Positions 17,732-25,852 of a stretch of 59,998 bases of DNA are shown piece by piece. The notes beneath the pieces were generated by a model. It saw only the letters and a program-made list of their open reading frames with translations. It was not told the origin of the DNA and made no database searches. Every line of letters begins with the position of its first letter. Within the stretch, counting starts at the first letter, position 1. The translations under genes were made by a program, and so were the position numbers. Origin of the DNA: Caldilineaceae bacterium (lineage in GTDB: Bacteria; Chloroflexota; Anaerolineae; Caldilineales; Caldilineaceae). The stretch lies in contig JACKBC010000043.1 in NCBI GenBank assembly GCA_020634755.1, forward strand, positions 1-59,998, in the 5' to 3' direction.

Positions 17732-18226
17732 TTACTCGAGGATCACCAGCGGCGCGTTTTGTTCTACCCGTTGGCCAGGCGTAATGTTGACCTGTTTGAC
17801 CGTGCCCGAACGCAAAGCGCGGATCTCATTCTCCATCTTCATCGCTTCCAAAATCGCCACCGGCTGCTCTTCTTGCACAGCGTCGCCCGGCCCCACCAGC
17901 ACTTTGACCACCAGCCCCGGAATGGGCGCGTTGATCGAAAGCTCGCCATGCGGCACATTGGGCACTTTGCGCCCGGTATTCAGCTTGCGCGTGCGCTCAT
18001 CTTCCACCTGCACCTGGAAATGTTCACCTTGCAGCGTCACATCATAATTAAAGCGCTGCGCTTCAATCAAAATTTCAAAGCTGGCGCCGTTAAAGAGCAA
18101 ACTGTAAAGCTCGCTGACGCCGCCCTGCTTGAGATCCACATCCACCGGTTCGCCATCAACCAGCACGCGATCCTGCTCAATCAACACTTCGTATTCGACG
18201 CCATCCACGGTTGCGAAATATTTCAC
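17732..18226 (-). CDS. accB: Biotin carboxyl carrier protein of an acyl-CoA carboxylase
   Basis: A 164-residue protein. The biotinyl domain forms the last 75 residues with the lysine in LEAMKMENEI (Lys130), 34 residues from the end as usual. The N-terminal 85 residues (VDGVEYEVLIEQDRVLVDG...) are the beta-rich BT-like linker of propionyl/acyl-CoA carboxylases. The start is GTG at 18226: AAGGAGG lies at the right distance and GTGA overlaps the stop of the biotin carboxylase. Upstream in-frame codons inside accC are therefore not used. It is the substrate of the biotin ligase at 24366. Confidence 0.9.
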   Translation of the reverse strand: MKYFATVDGVEYEVLIEQDRVLVDGEPVDVDLKQGGVSELYSLLFNGASFEILIEAQRFNYDVTLQGEHFQVQVEDERTRKLNTGRKVPNVPHGELSINAPIPGLVVKVLVGPGDAVQEEQPVAILEAMKMENEIRALRSGTVKQVNITPGQRVEQNAPLVILE

Positions 18227-19734
18227 CAGAGCCCTCCTTGGGCCCGCATGCGGCCGGACCGCTTCCAAGTGCTATCATTTTCTGAACGTTGGTTGCCGCC
18301 AATATGCACCGCCTGCCGACCTTCTTCTTCGGCAATGAGCGCCGCGGCCACCGCGGCCACGCGCGCAAACTCGGGCGTGTGATTGGTGCGCTTGCCCACC
18401 GTGCGCCTGCTCACAAAGCTCGTATCAAACGTGCCCCAGATGAACTCGGTGCTATCCATAATCTCTTGGTGGAACGGAATCGACGTCTTGATGCCGCCGA
18501 TGCGATATTCACTGAGCGCCCGCCGCATGCGCAAAATCGCTTCGGCGCGATTGTCGCCCAGCACAATGAGCTTGGCCACCATGGGGTCATAATAGAGGCT
18601 CGATTCAAAGCCGCGATACAACGCGCTCTCTACGCGCACGCCGGGACCAGTCGGCTCTTTGAGATAGGTTACGGTACCGGTGCTGGGCATAAAGTTGCTG
18701 TGCGGATCTTCAGTCGTAATGCGGCACTCAATGGACCAGCCTTTGGCGGCCACATCCTGTTGACGGTAGCGCAGTCGCCGCCCATCGGCAATGGCAATCT
18801 GCTCTTTGACAATGTCCACACCGGTCACCATTTCAGTCACCGGATGCTCCACCTGCAAGCGCGTGTTCATCTCCAAGAAGTAGTATTTGTGCTCGTTGGC
18901 ATCGTACAAAAACTCAATCGTGCCCGCATTTACATAATTGACCGATTCTGCCGCGGCCACGGCCACGCTGCCCATCTCCTCACGCAGCTCAGCATTAACG
19001 GCCGGGCTGGGCGCCTCTTCAATCAGCTTTTGGTGACGGCGCTGGATGCTGCATTCACGTTCACCCAGATGGATGGTATTGCCGTGACGATCGGCCAGCA
19101 CCTGAATTTCAATGTGGCGGGCATTGGTAATCAGCTTTTCCAGATAGACCTCATCATTGCCAAACGCGCTGGCCGCCTCGCGCCGCGCCGCGTCTAAACT
19201 GCTTTGGAATTCCTCGGCTTTGTAGACGGCGCGCATGCCCTTGCCACCACCGCCGGCGCTGGCTTTGATCATGAGCGGAAAGCCAATCTGCTCGGCCACG
19301 GCGGCCAGCTCTTCATTATGCAGGCCTTTGGCCGAACCGGGCACCAAAGGCACATTGCGCTTGGCGACCGTTTCGCGGGCCGTAATTTTGTCACCCATCT
19401 TTTCAATGGCATCCGCGCTGGGCCCGATAAAGGTAATGCCCGCATCGGCACAGGCGGCGGCAAACTCAGCATTTTCCGACAGAAAACCATAGCCGGGATG
19501 AATGGCATCCACCCCTGCCTTGCGCGCCACGTCAATAATCTTGTCAATGCGCAGATAACTCTCTCGGCTGGGCGCGGGGCCAATTAGATAGGCTTCGTCG
19601 GCATAGCGCACATGCAGCGCCGACCGGTCTGCCTCGGAGTAGACCGCCACCGTGGAGATGCCGCGCTCACCGCAGGCGCGCAATACGCGCACCGCGATTT
19701 CAGCTCGGTTGGCAACCAAAACTTTCTTAAACAT
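18223..19734 (-). CDS. accC: Biotin carboxylase subunit of acyl-CoA carboxylase
   Basis: A 503-residue ATP-grasp enzyme that carboxylates carrier-bound biotin. It shows ANRAEIAVRVLRACGERGI at the start, the Gly-rich ATP loop KASAGGGGKGMR, the HIEIQVLADRHGN and ERECSIQRRHQKLIEE segments and the catalytic EMNTRLQVEHPVTE. The C-terminal domain is complete. Stop overlaps the GTG of the carrier gene. With the carboxyltransferase at 20753 this makes a three-subunit acyl-CoA (acetyl/propionyl) carboxylase. Confidence 0.92.
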   Translation of the reverse strand: MFKKVLVANRAEIAVRVLRACGERGISTVAVYSEADRSALHVRYADEAYLIGPAPSRESYLRIDKIIDVARKAGVDAIHPGYGFLSENAEFAAACADAGITFIGPSADAIEKMGDKITARETVAKRNVPLVPGSAKGLHNEELAAVAEQIGFPLMIKASAGGGGKGMRAVYKAEEFQSSLDAARREAASAFGNDEVYLEKLITNARHIEIQVLADRHGNTIHLGERECSIQRRHQKLIEEAPSPAVNAELREEMGSVAVAAAESVNYVNAGTIEFLYDANEHKYYFLEMNTRLQVEHPVTEMVTGVDIVKEQIAIADGRRLRYRQQDVAAKGWSIECRITTEDPHSNFMPSTGTVTYLKEPTGPGVRVESALYRGFESSLYYDPMVAKLIVLGDNRAEAILRMRRALSEYRIGGIKTSIPFHQEIMDSTEFIWGTFDTSFVSRRTVGKRTNHTPEFARVAAVAAALIAEEEGRQAVHIGGNQRSENDSTWKRSGRMRAQGGLW

Positions 19735-19847
19735 AGTCGATTCTCGTCATTGGATTCCCTCCCAGTTTCTCCTCAATAGCAAAGAGCTTCAAGCGCCAGC
19801 GGCGAGTTTGGAAGAGGTGAGTAGTTACGATTTATTATATCTTTTGT

Positions 19848-20093
19848 GTAACTATAGAGGCCTGCTCCGAAACCCCTTCCCACGTGTGGCTTACCATTAC
19901 CCACATCTTTCTTGCCTCGAGTGGAGGCAAGGTGCGTCGCACGGTCCGCGGCCGCTGTGACGGCGCAGACAACGTCTGGACCGTGCGACGCACACGGGTA
20001 GACGCGAACGATTCCCGAGGACAGTATGCGACGCACAGATCCATTCGCCCCACTCGTGGAGAAGGGATGGAGAAGAGGCCTGTATATAGTTAT
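19848..20093. repeat. 246-bp MITE-like structured insertion
   Basis: It begins GTAACTATAGAGGCCTG and ends with the inverted counterpart GAGGCCTGTATATAGTTAT, the same termini type as the element at 16712. Inside is a perfect 16-bp hairpin, GTGCGTCGCACGGTCC (19932) and GGACCGTGCGACGCAC (19978). No gene lies within. Its right end supplies the stop codon of the gene at 20090. Confidence 0.5.
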
Positions 20094-20728
20094 ATCTTCT
20101 GTCGATGCAGCCGCGCTGTGATCAATACCAAGTCGTGTTCAAAAGGTGTGGGCTGCAATTCATGGCTTTCAAACCACTGTCCAAAGTACGGATCACCCGG
20201 CGTCAAAACCAACCGACGCACGCCCCAGACAGTGGCGCCGACGGCTTGGCCAATGGCGGTGGAAAAATCCTCTTCCAAGATGCCGCGCAGACGGCCAATG
20301 CCAGACAAATAGCGCGTCTCCCAGGCGCCATAGGGCAACCGCCCATCATCATCCGGCCCACAGGTAACGCGCAAAACGGTGGTTCCACACTCGACCAGCA
20401 AAATGGCGCTTTCGTCGCCATCATCATCAAAAAGTTCGGCCTCCACAATCTGTCCCGAAAACGCATAAGTGGCCGGCCCCACGCGCACGAGCTGCGGCGG
20501 CAGCGGTGCTTTCTGCACAGCAAACCAACCATCCGCATCCACGTCGGGCAGCAACACACCCACTTCCAGCACCAGCGCCATGGGATGGCCCTGCGTTAAC
20601 ACTGGGTAGCCAAGCAATTCATACTGCTCTGATGTAAGTTCAAATTCGATTTCGGGTAGGGCCATCAGGTTCTTGGTGATCGGGTCACTGGTTCCTTGGT
20701 GGATTGGGCCATTCGAATCCTCAATCAA
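20090..20728 (-). CDS. Protein of unknown function in the carboxylase locus
   Basis: A soluble protein of 191-212 residues, rich in beta strands and acidic (ELFDDDGDESAILLVECG, CGPDDDGRLPYGAWETRY). I recognise no family. The start is uncertain: TTG at 20728, or ATG at 20665 giving MALPEIEFELTSEQYELLG, which looks like a natural beginning; neither has a good ribosome site. It lies 24 bp after the carboxyltransferase gene, on the same strand, and ahead of accC. The last residues (HRQKI-stop) lie at the edge of a MITE-like element, so the C-terminus may have been shortened by it. Confidence 0.6.
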   Translation of the reverse strand: MIEDSNGPIHQGTSDPITKNLMALPEIEFELTSEQYELLGYPVLTQGHPMALVLEVGVLLPDVDADGWFAVQKAPLPPQLVRVGPATYAFSGQIVEAELFDDDGDESAILLVECGTTVLRVTCGPDDDGRLPYGAWETRYLSGIGRLRGILEEDFSTAIGQAVGATVWGVRRLVLTPGDPYFGQWFESHELQPTPFEHDLVLITARLHRQKI

Positions 20729-20752
20729 CCAAGTTTTTTTACAACTAAATTT

Positions 20753-22312
20753 TTATAAAGGCACGTTGCCGTGCTTTTTGGCGGGCAGAGAACCGCGTTT
20801 GTTTTGCAGCATTTCCAGCGCGTTGATTAGCCGGGGGCGCGTTTCGCTGGGCTCGATGATGTCATCCACAAAGCCGGCCGAAGCCGCCACGTAGGGATTG
20901 GCAAAACGCTGGCGATATTCGTCCACCAGTTCCGTTTTACGGGCGGCGCCATCCTCGGCGTCTGCAATTTCGCGGCGAAAGATGACGTTCACCGCACCCT
21001 CTGGCCCCATAACGGCAATCTCGGCGCTGGGCCACGCCAGCACCAGATCGGCGCCCAGATGGCGCGGATTCATGACGCAGTAGGCTCCCCCATACGCCTT
21101 GCGCACAATCACCGTCAACTTGGGCACAGTGGCCTCAGAAAAAGCGTAGAGCAGCTTGGCGCCGTGGCGAATAATACCGCCATGTTCCTGATTGATGCCC
21201 GGCATAAAGCCCGGCACATCTTCCAGCACCACCAGCGGAATATTAAAGGCATCACAGAAGCGCACAAAGCGAGCCGACTTTTGGCTGGCTTCCACATCGA
21301 GCACGCCGGCCAACACCGCCGGCTGCTGCGCCACAATGCCCACCGAGCGCCCCCCCAGGCGAGCAAAGCCCACAATAATGTTTTGGGCAAAATTTTCGTG
21401 CACTTCCAGAAAATAGCCGTCGTCGACGATTAGCTTGATAATGCGCTTCATGTCGTAGGGCCGATTGGGATTGTCGGGGACTAGCGTGTTGAGTTCCGGC
21501 TCTTGCCGCAGCGGATCGTCTTGGCTGCTTTGTAGCGGCGCATCGTCTAAGTTGTTGGAGGGGATGTAGTCCAGAAGCTGCTGCACTAAAAAGAGCGCAT
21601 CTTCTTCATTTTCCGCGGCAAAATGAGCCACGCCCGATTTGCTGGCGTGGACAAATGCACCGCCCAGCTCTTCAAAAGTCACATCTTCTTGCGTCACCGT
21701 TTTCACCACATCGGGTCCGGTCACAAACATGTAGCTTGTGTCTTTGACCATGATCACAAAATCGGTCAGTGCCGGGCTATAGACCGCGCCGCCAGAGCAG
21801 GGCCCCATGATTACGCTGATCTGCGGCACCACGCCCGACGCCATAACGTTGCGATAGAAAATTTCGGCGTACCCGGCCAGCCCCATGACGCCTTCCTGAA
21901 TACGCGCGCCGCCCGAATCATTTAGCCCGATGACGGGTGCACCGTTCTTCATGGCCATATCCATGATCTTGCAAATTTTCACGGCGTGGGCCTCGCTCAC
22001 CGTGCCGCCAATGACCGTAAAATCCTGCGAATAAACATAGACCAGCCGGCCATTGATGGTGCCATAACCGGTTACCACGCCATCGCCCAGATATTTGCGA
22101 TCGGCCAGGCCAAAGTCATTGCAGTTGTGGGTCACAAACGTATCAAGCTCGCGAAAGGTGCCCTTGTCTACCAGCAGTTCCAGCCGCTCGCGGGCGGTCA
22201 TGCGCCCTTGGGCATGCTGCCGCTTTAATCGCTCTTCGCCGCCCCCCAATTTGGCTTCGGCGCGACGGCGATGCAATTCATCTAGTCTGCTTTGCTGTAT
22301 ATTGTCGCTCAA
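20753..22312 (-). CDS. pccB: Acyl-CoA carboxylase carboxyltransferase (beta) subunit
   Basis: A 519-residue crotonase-fold carboxyltransferase. Hallmarks are GRMTARERLELLVDKGTF, YSQDFTVIGGTVSEAHA, GLNDSGGARIQEGV, IMGPCSGGAVYSPALTDF (first oxyanion hole) and KLTVIVRKAYGGAYCVM followed by MGPEGAVNVIF (second). This is the propionyl/methylmalonyl-CoA type and transfers carboxylate from biotin to the acyl-CoA. Choice between acetyl- and propionyl-CoA cannot be made safely from sequence alone. The start is TTG with a purine-rich AAGAAAGAAG ahead. Confidence 0.92.
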   Translation of the reverse strand: MSDNIQQSRLDELHRRRAEAKLGGGEERLKRQHAQGRMTARERLELLVDKGTFRELDTFVTHNCNDFGLADRKYLGDGVVTGYGTINGRLVYVYSQDFTVIGGTVSEAHAVKICKIMDMAMKNGAPVIGLNDSGGARIQEGVMGLAGYAEIFYRNVMASGVVPQISVIMGPCSGGAVYSPALTDFVIMVKDTSYMFVTGPDVVKTVTQEDVTFEELGGAFVHASKSGVAHFAAENEEDALFLVQQLLDYIPSNNLDDAPLQSSQDDPLRQEPELNTLVPDNPNRPYDMKRIIKLIVDDGYFLEVHENFAQNIIVGFARLGGRSVGIVAQQPAVLAGVLDVEASQKSARFVRFCDAFNIPLVVLEDVPGFMPGINQEHGGIIRHGAKLLYAFSEATVPKLTVIVRKAYGGAYCVMNPRHLGADLVLAWPSAEIAVMGPEGAVNVIFRREIADAEDGAARKTELVDEYRQRFANPYVAASAGFVDDIIEPSETRPRLINALEMLQNKRGSLPAKKHGNVPL

Positions 22313-22361
22313 CGTAAACTTCTTTCTTGTTTTTCGAAATTATCAATTCATCGGTGTGGTA

Positions 22362-23201
22362 TCAGGCGGTTGCTGCCGCTGCCGGGAATTTCTCGTCCTG
22401 CACGGCTGGCTGTTGGCTCAGCCAGAGCAGCCAAGCCGTGAGCAGTAGCGTCATGGCAATGGTGCTCCACTGCATCAAATAGACCGGAATATAGAGTTCC
22501 GGCAGCGGTGGATAGTAGCCCAACCCATAATCAACAAAATCGCTTAGGCCAAACCAGACAAATGCGATCAGGGCCGCCGTCCAGTTTGGGCGGAACCAGG
22601 TAATCAGAAAGATGCCCAGCCCAATCATGCCCAGGTGGGTAATCGTCATAAAGATGCTGTCGGCGGAAAAATAAGGCGCACCGAAGACCAGCGCCGTGTT
22701 GCGCCAGAAGATGAGCCAGGCGCTGACCGTCCACACACCATATTTAATGTTGCCAAACACAGTGATCGTCAGCAGCCAAAGCGGCAGGCGCCGAAACAGA
22801 AAACCAAAGAGCAGAAAAGTCCAGCAGGCAATGCCCAACATAGCTTGCTGGTTTACCCAGCCGGTGGGCGCACTGGGCAGATATGTAGAGAGCCAGCCAA
22901 CGAGCATGACCACCCCGGCAATAATCAACGCGCGCTGGCCCTGCATCTGTGCATTGCGGCTCCAATAGCGGCGGGCCACCACACCCAGCAGGGCCATGCC
23001 GCCCCAAAAGGCAAAGAGCGGACAATCGGGAATAAAGAGCCACGCCCACATGGGTGGCTGCGTCTGCACAATATAGCCGCCATACCAGTATAACAAGCCA
23101 CCAAAGTATCCCACCAACGTGGCAACCACGATCAAGGCCGTAATCTCTGAACGGGCTACAAAAGGGTGTAATAATTTTATTTGGTTCGCAATCCAGCGCA
23201 T
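22362..23201 (-). CDS. DUF1405 (YpjA-like) membrane protein
   Basis: A 279-residue integral membrane protein with about seven helices. It shows LLYWYGGYIVQTQPPMWAWL followed by FIPDCPLFAFWGGMAL and, further on, NIKYGVWTV and SIFMTITHLGMIGLGI, the conserved blocks of DUF1405 (Bacillus YpjA). Function is unknown in the whole family. It lies 50 bp upstream of pccB on the same strand. Confidence 0.7.
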   Translation of the reverse strand: MRWIANQIKLLHPFVARSEITALIVVATLVGYFGGLLYWYGGYIVQTQPPMWAWLFIPDCPLFAFWGGMALLGVVARRYWSRNAQMQGQRALIIAGVVMLVGWLSTYLPSAPTGWVNQQAMLGIACWTFLLFGFLFRRLPLWLLTITVFGNIKYGVWTVSAWLIFWRNTALVFGAPYFSADSIFMTITHLGMIGLGIFLITWFRPNWTAALIAFVWFGLSDFVDYGLGYYPPLPELYIPVYLMQWSTIAMTLLLTAWLLWLSQQPAVQDEKFPAAAATA

Positions 23202-23254
23202 AGAAGCTTCTTTCTTGCCATCAGTGATACTGCGTAATCCCCGATTATTTATAC

Positions 23255-23785
23255 CTATTTCAGCGCACGGATCGGTACGCCGCCAACGCGCGCGCCCGCT
23301 GCCACATCTTTATTCACCAGGCTCATGGCGCTGACCAACGCGCCATCACCAATCTCCACACCAGGCAGGATTGTGCAGTTGGCGCCGATTGTCACGTTTT
23401 GGCCAATACGGACGGCTCCCGTTCGCCATTCATGCGTAAGATACTCGTGTGTGAGGATTGTACTATTATAGCCTATAATTGTGTTATCCCCTACGTGGAT
23501 AAACTCTGGGAAAAAGAGATCGGGCGTCACCTGCCAGGCAAAACTGACGTGTTGTCCCACGCCCATACCAATGCTTCGATAGAGCAGTCGCTTGAAAGCC
23601 AAGCTGGGTGAATGGCGCGCCAGCATAATCACCAGCCCGTTGCGCAGCACTTTGAGCGGCGACACGGTCTGATGCCAGAGCACCAGGCTGTTGCGTGCAT
23701 CCGGCGCCGGTGTGACCGTCAAACGCTGTTGGCGTCTGTTGATGACGGTGGAGAATGGCGATTCGGGCGGACAGCTAGTTTCCAT
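23255..23785 (-). CDS. Left-handed beta-helix (hexapeptide) acyltransferase
   Basis: A 176-residue protein. The second half has hexapeptide repeats (FIHVGDNTIIGYNSTILTHE, VRIGQNVTIGANCTILPGV, IGDGALVSAMSLV) with the catalytic-type His in LTHEYLTHE, ending GVPIRALK like maltose/galactoside or sugar O-acetyltransferases. The N-terminal 90 residues are basic and hydrophobic, possibly a membrane-associating helix (LRNGLVIMLARHSPSLAFKR). Acceptor unknown. Its start overlaps the end of the small membrane protein gene by 11 bp. Confidence 0.75.
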   Translation of the reverse strand: METSCPPESPFSTVINRRQQRLTVTPAPDARNSLVLWHQTVSPLKVLRNGLVIMLARHSPSLAFKRLLYRSIGMGVGQHVSFAWQVTPDLFFPEFIHVGDNTIIGYNSTILTHEYLTHEWRTGAVRIGQNVTIGANCTILPGVEIGDGALVSAMSLVNKDVAAGARVGGVPIRALK

Positions 23786-24143
23786 AGAGTAAAATTAACA
23801 TGGCGGCCAAAGCGCCCATGAGGGAACAGAGGCCAAAGAAAAGCAGGCTGAGCAAAATTAACCCACAGCTAAAGCCAATATTGGCCAGAACGGCGCGTGA
23901 ATCTGTTAGAATAGAAAGAACGGCGGCTGAAATGCTCAGCCCGGCCAACAGACAAAGCGTGGCCACACTCGCGCTAAGCGGTGCGCCCAGGCCGACGGCC
24001 CGATAGGAAATATACAGACCCAGAATCCCGCTTGCCAATCCAGTAGCCGTACTCAAAAGAATGATCGGCAGAGAAGGCGCAACATCCGGCTCCTCTATCA
24101 GATCAAATTCAAATTGGCTCAAATCATCGGTCTGAATATGCAT
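23775..24143 (-). CDS. Small membrane protein of unknown function
   Basis: A 122-residue protein with an acidic N-terminal tail (residues 1-22) and four predicted membrane helices, filling the rest. I recognise no family. It is the first gene of the minus-strand run that leads through the acyltransferase, DUF1405 and the carboxylase genes, and it faces birA divergently across a 220-bp region. Confidence 0.55.
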   Translation of the reverse strand: MHIQTDDLSQFEFDLIEEPDVAPSLPIILLSTATGLASGILGLYISYRAVGLGAPLSASVATLCLLAGLSISAAVLSILTDSRAVLANIGFSCGLILLSLLFFGLCSLMGALAAMLILLYGN

Positions 24144-24269
24144 TATGCAAAATTGAACGGGTTCGGGTTAATCTACTGTTTCGTTGCCATTCTACACGAT
24201 TTCGCTAAAATATACTTAACGCAAAAGTGATAGTGTTGCGTATTATCGTCTGGCCCAGCAATATATAAT

Positions 24270-24354
24270 CAGTACACCACAACGGTGTTGGCGCTCTAGG
24301 CGTCGGCCTCGATTGTTAAATCCGACGCCATCTCTTGCCGTTGCAATCGATTGA
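24270..24354 (+). repeat. 85-nt leader-like element, copy B
   Basis: Starts CAGTACACCACAACGGTGTT one base after a TATAAT box (24264-24269), and ends TTGCCGTTGCAATCGATTGA. CAACGG pairs with CCGTTG between the ends, and GTCGG with CCGAC inside. It ends 11 bp before the likely birA start. Confidence 0.75.
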
Positions 24355-24365
24355 TAATACGACCC

Positions 24366-25304
24366 ATGACCAGCATCTCTATGCCGCTTAACCATGCACC
24401 ACTCAATCTAGATAGCTTGCGGCGGTCGTTGAACGACTGCCCCATTGGTCACACCATTCACTACCGGGAACGCACGGCCAGCACAATGCTCCTGGCCCAT
24501 GCCGAGATGGCAGCTGCCACAGACAGATCGGGCCAGCAGGCAGGCGACTTGGCAGATGCGTCCGGCGCCATCTTTGTAACGGAAGAGCAGAGCGCGGGCC
24601 GCGGTCGCATGCAACGCGTGTGGGAAACGCCCTACGCCAGCGCGCTGCTGGTGAGTATCTTGCTGGACGCAACCCAATTGTCGCCAGCCTTGCGACAGCG
24701 ACCTCAACTGCTGCCCATGCTCGTGGGCGTGGCTGCAGCGCATACATTGGCTGCGTTGCCCATAAAGGACACAGGAGAGGAACTTTTAGGACGGTGCGTA
24801 ACGTTAAAGTGGCCTAACGATCTGCTCTTGGCAATCGATCCATTGGCATCGCCACTGACCTATGGCAAAGTGGCGGGCATTCTATTGGAATCATCATTTC
24901 ACCACAACCGTCTCGACTATGTGGTCATCGGCATAGGGCTCAACGTCAACCAAACGCGGCGCCAATTCCCCCCAGCCCAGGTAGGAGCGCCACCGCCCGT
25001 CAGCCTGCGCAGCAGCCTGGGCCGCTGTGTGGATCGCACGTCTTTGCTGGTGAATTTATGTCGGAATCTAGCTGCGCTGTTAGATTCCGCACCGTCAAGC
25101 ATATACAACCAGTGGCGTGCGCTGCTTCATACCCTGGGCCAACCGGTCACGGTACGCACCATGGATAGTGGAATGGCAGATGTGGATTCGATTTTTGAAG
25201 GTATGGCCATCGACGTAACGCCAGAGGGTGATCTGGTCGTAGAAAACAGCCACAGAGAACGGCGCTTTTTCAGCGCCGGCGCTGTGACATTAAGACCAAA
25301 TTGA
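24366..25304 (+). CDS. birA: Biotin--[acetyl-CoA-carboxylase] ligase
   Basis: A protein of about 312 residues that makes biotinyl-AMP and loads biotin on the carrier Lys130 of the accB product. The BPL signature is EEQSAGRGRMQRVW (GRGRxxRxW) and KWPNDLLL; GKVAGILLESS and YVVIGIGLNVNQ follow, then the short C-terminal SH3-like domain. There is no N-terminal helix-turn-helix, so it is the monofunctional, non-repressor type. ATG 24366 or 24381 are both possible starts; TTG at 24352 would lie inside the 85-nt element. Confidence 0.85.
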   Translation: MTSISMPLNHAPLNLDSLRRSLNDCPIGHTIHYRERTASTMLLAHAEMAAATDRSGQQAGDLADASGAIFVTEEQSAGRGRMQRVWETPYASALLVSILLDATQLSPALRQRPQLLPMLVGVAAAHTLAALPIKDTGEELLGRCVTLKWPNDLLLAIDPLASPLTYGKVAGILLESSFHHNRLDYVVIGIGLNVNQTRRQFPPAQVGAPPPVSLRSSLGRCVDRTSLLVNLCRNLAALLDSAPSSIYNQWRALLHTLGQPVTVRTMDSGMADVDSIFEGMAIDVTPEGDLVVENSHRERRFFSAGAVTLRPN

Positions 25305-25320
25305 GCCGAAGCCAAGGGTT

Positions 25321-25380
25321 CATTGTATAATCTGAACATGGCTTGTCTGATAGGGGTTGTGCGCCGCATAGAGCCATCAT
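25321..25380 (+). promoter_or_regulatory. Diverged copy of the TGTGCGCCGCACA promoter element
   Basis: Contains TATAAT at 25326 and then GGTTGTGCGCCGCATAGAGCC (palindrome at 25358-25370, one base changed from the copies near 55.8 kb). It lies about 60 bp upstream of the surface-protein gene at 25432, in the same orientation relative to its gene as the other copies. Confidence 0.5.
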
Positions 25381-25431
25381 CATTTTACAATCAGCGTTCT
25401 ATTTATCGAACCACTTGCGAGTAATTATTGG

Positions 25432-25848
25432 ATGTTCGAATTCGTATACACTTTGCGGCGCTTGCGCCAACTGTTATTATTTGGCTGCCTGCTCTTTGCG
25501 TTTGCGCTGCCCTGGTGGAACACCAACGTGCAGGCCAACGACAACCAAAGCATTGGGCAGATAAGGCCACTTCATGCGCCGGCCGCGCAGCTCTCTCCCT
25601 TATCGCCGTTACAATCTGCGCTTGATTCTGCAACGTCACAGCCCACCGCTCTGCCTACGGTTGCACCCACGCTCCCGGCGCCTACGCCTACCCTTCCGGC
25701 CGTCATGCCGTCGCCCGTCGCGCCTGCGCTGACCAGTGGCCCGCTCTATTCGGGCGTTGCCGCCAGCCAAATCAGCCCCATGCTGATTGGGGCGCTGATT
25801 GTCGCGCTGTTGGGCGTGGGCGCCATTGTTTTTACGCGCCAAAGGTAA
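25432..25848 (+). CDS. Short surface protein with Pro/Thr-rich stalk
   Basis: A 138-residue protein: signal peptide (LLLFGCLLFAFALPWW), a Pro/Ala/Thr-rich middle (residues 65-105, e.g. PTVAPTLPAPTPTLPAVMP) and a C-terminal membrane helix PMLIGALIVALLGVGAIVF followed by a short basic tail TRQR. This is the architecture of a small membrane-anchored surface protein. Four bases separate it from the next gene. Stalk threonines could be glycosylated by the GT-C enzyme at 27877; this is inference. Confidence 0.6.
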   Translation: MFEFVYTLRRLRQLLLFGCLLFAFALPWWNTNVQANDNQSIGQIRPLHAPAAQLSPLSPLQSALDSATSQPTALPTVAPTLPAPTPTLPAVMPSPVAPALTSGPLYSGVAASQISPMLIGALIVALLGVGAIVFTRQR

Positions 25849-25852
25849 CGCC

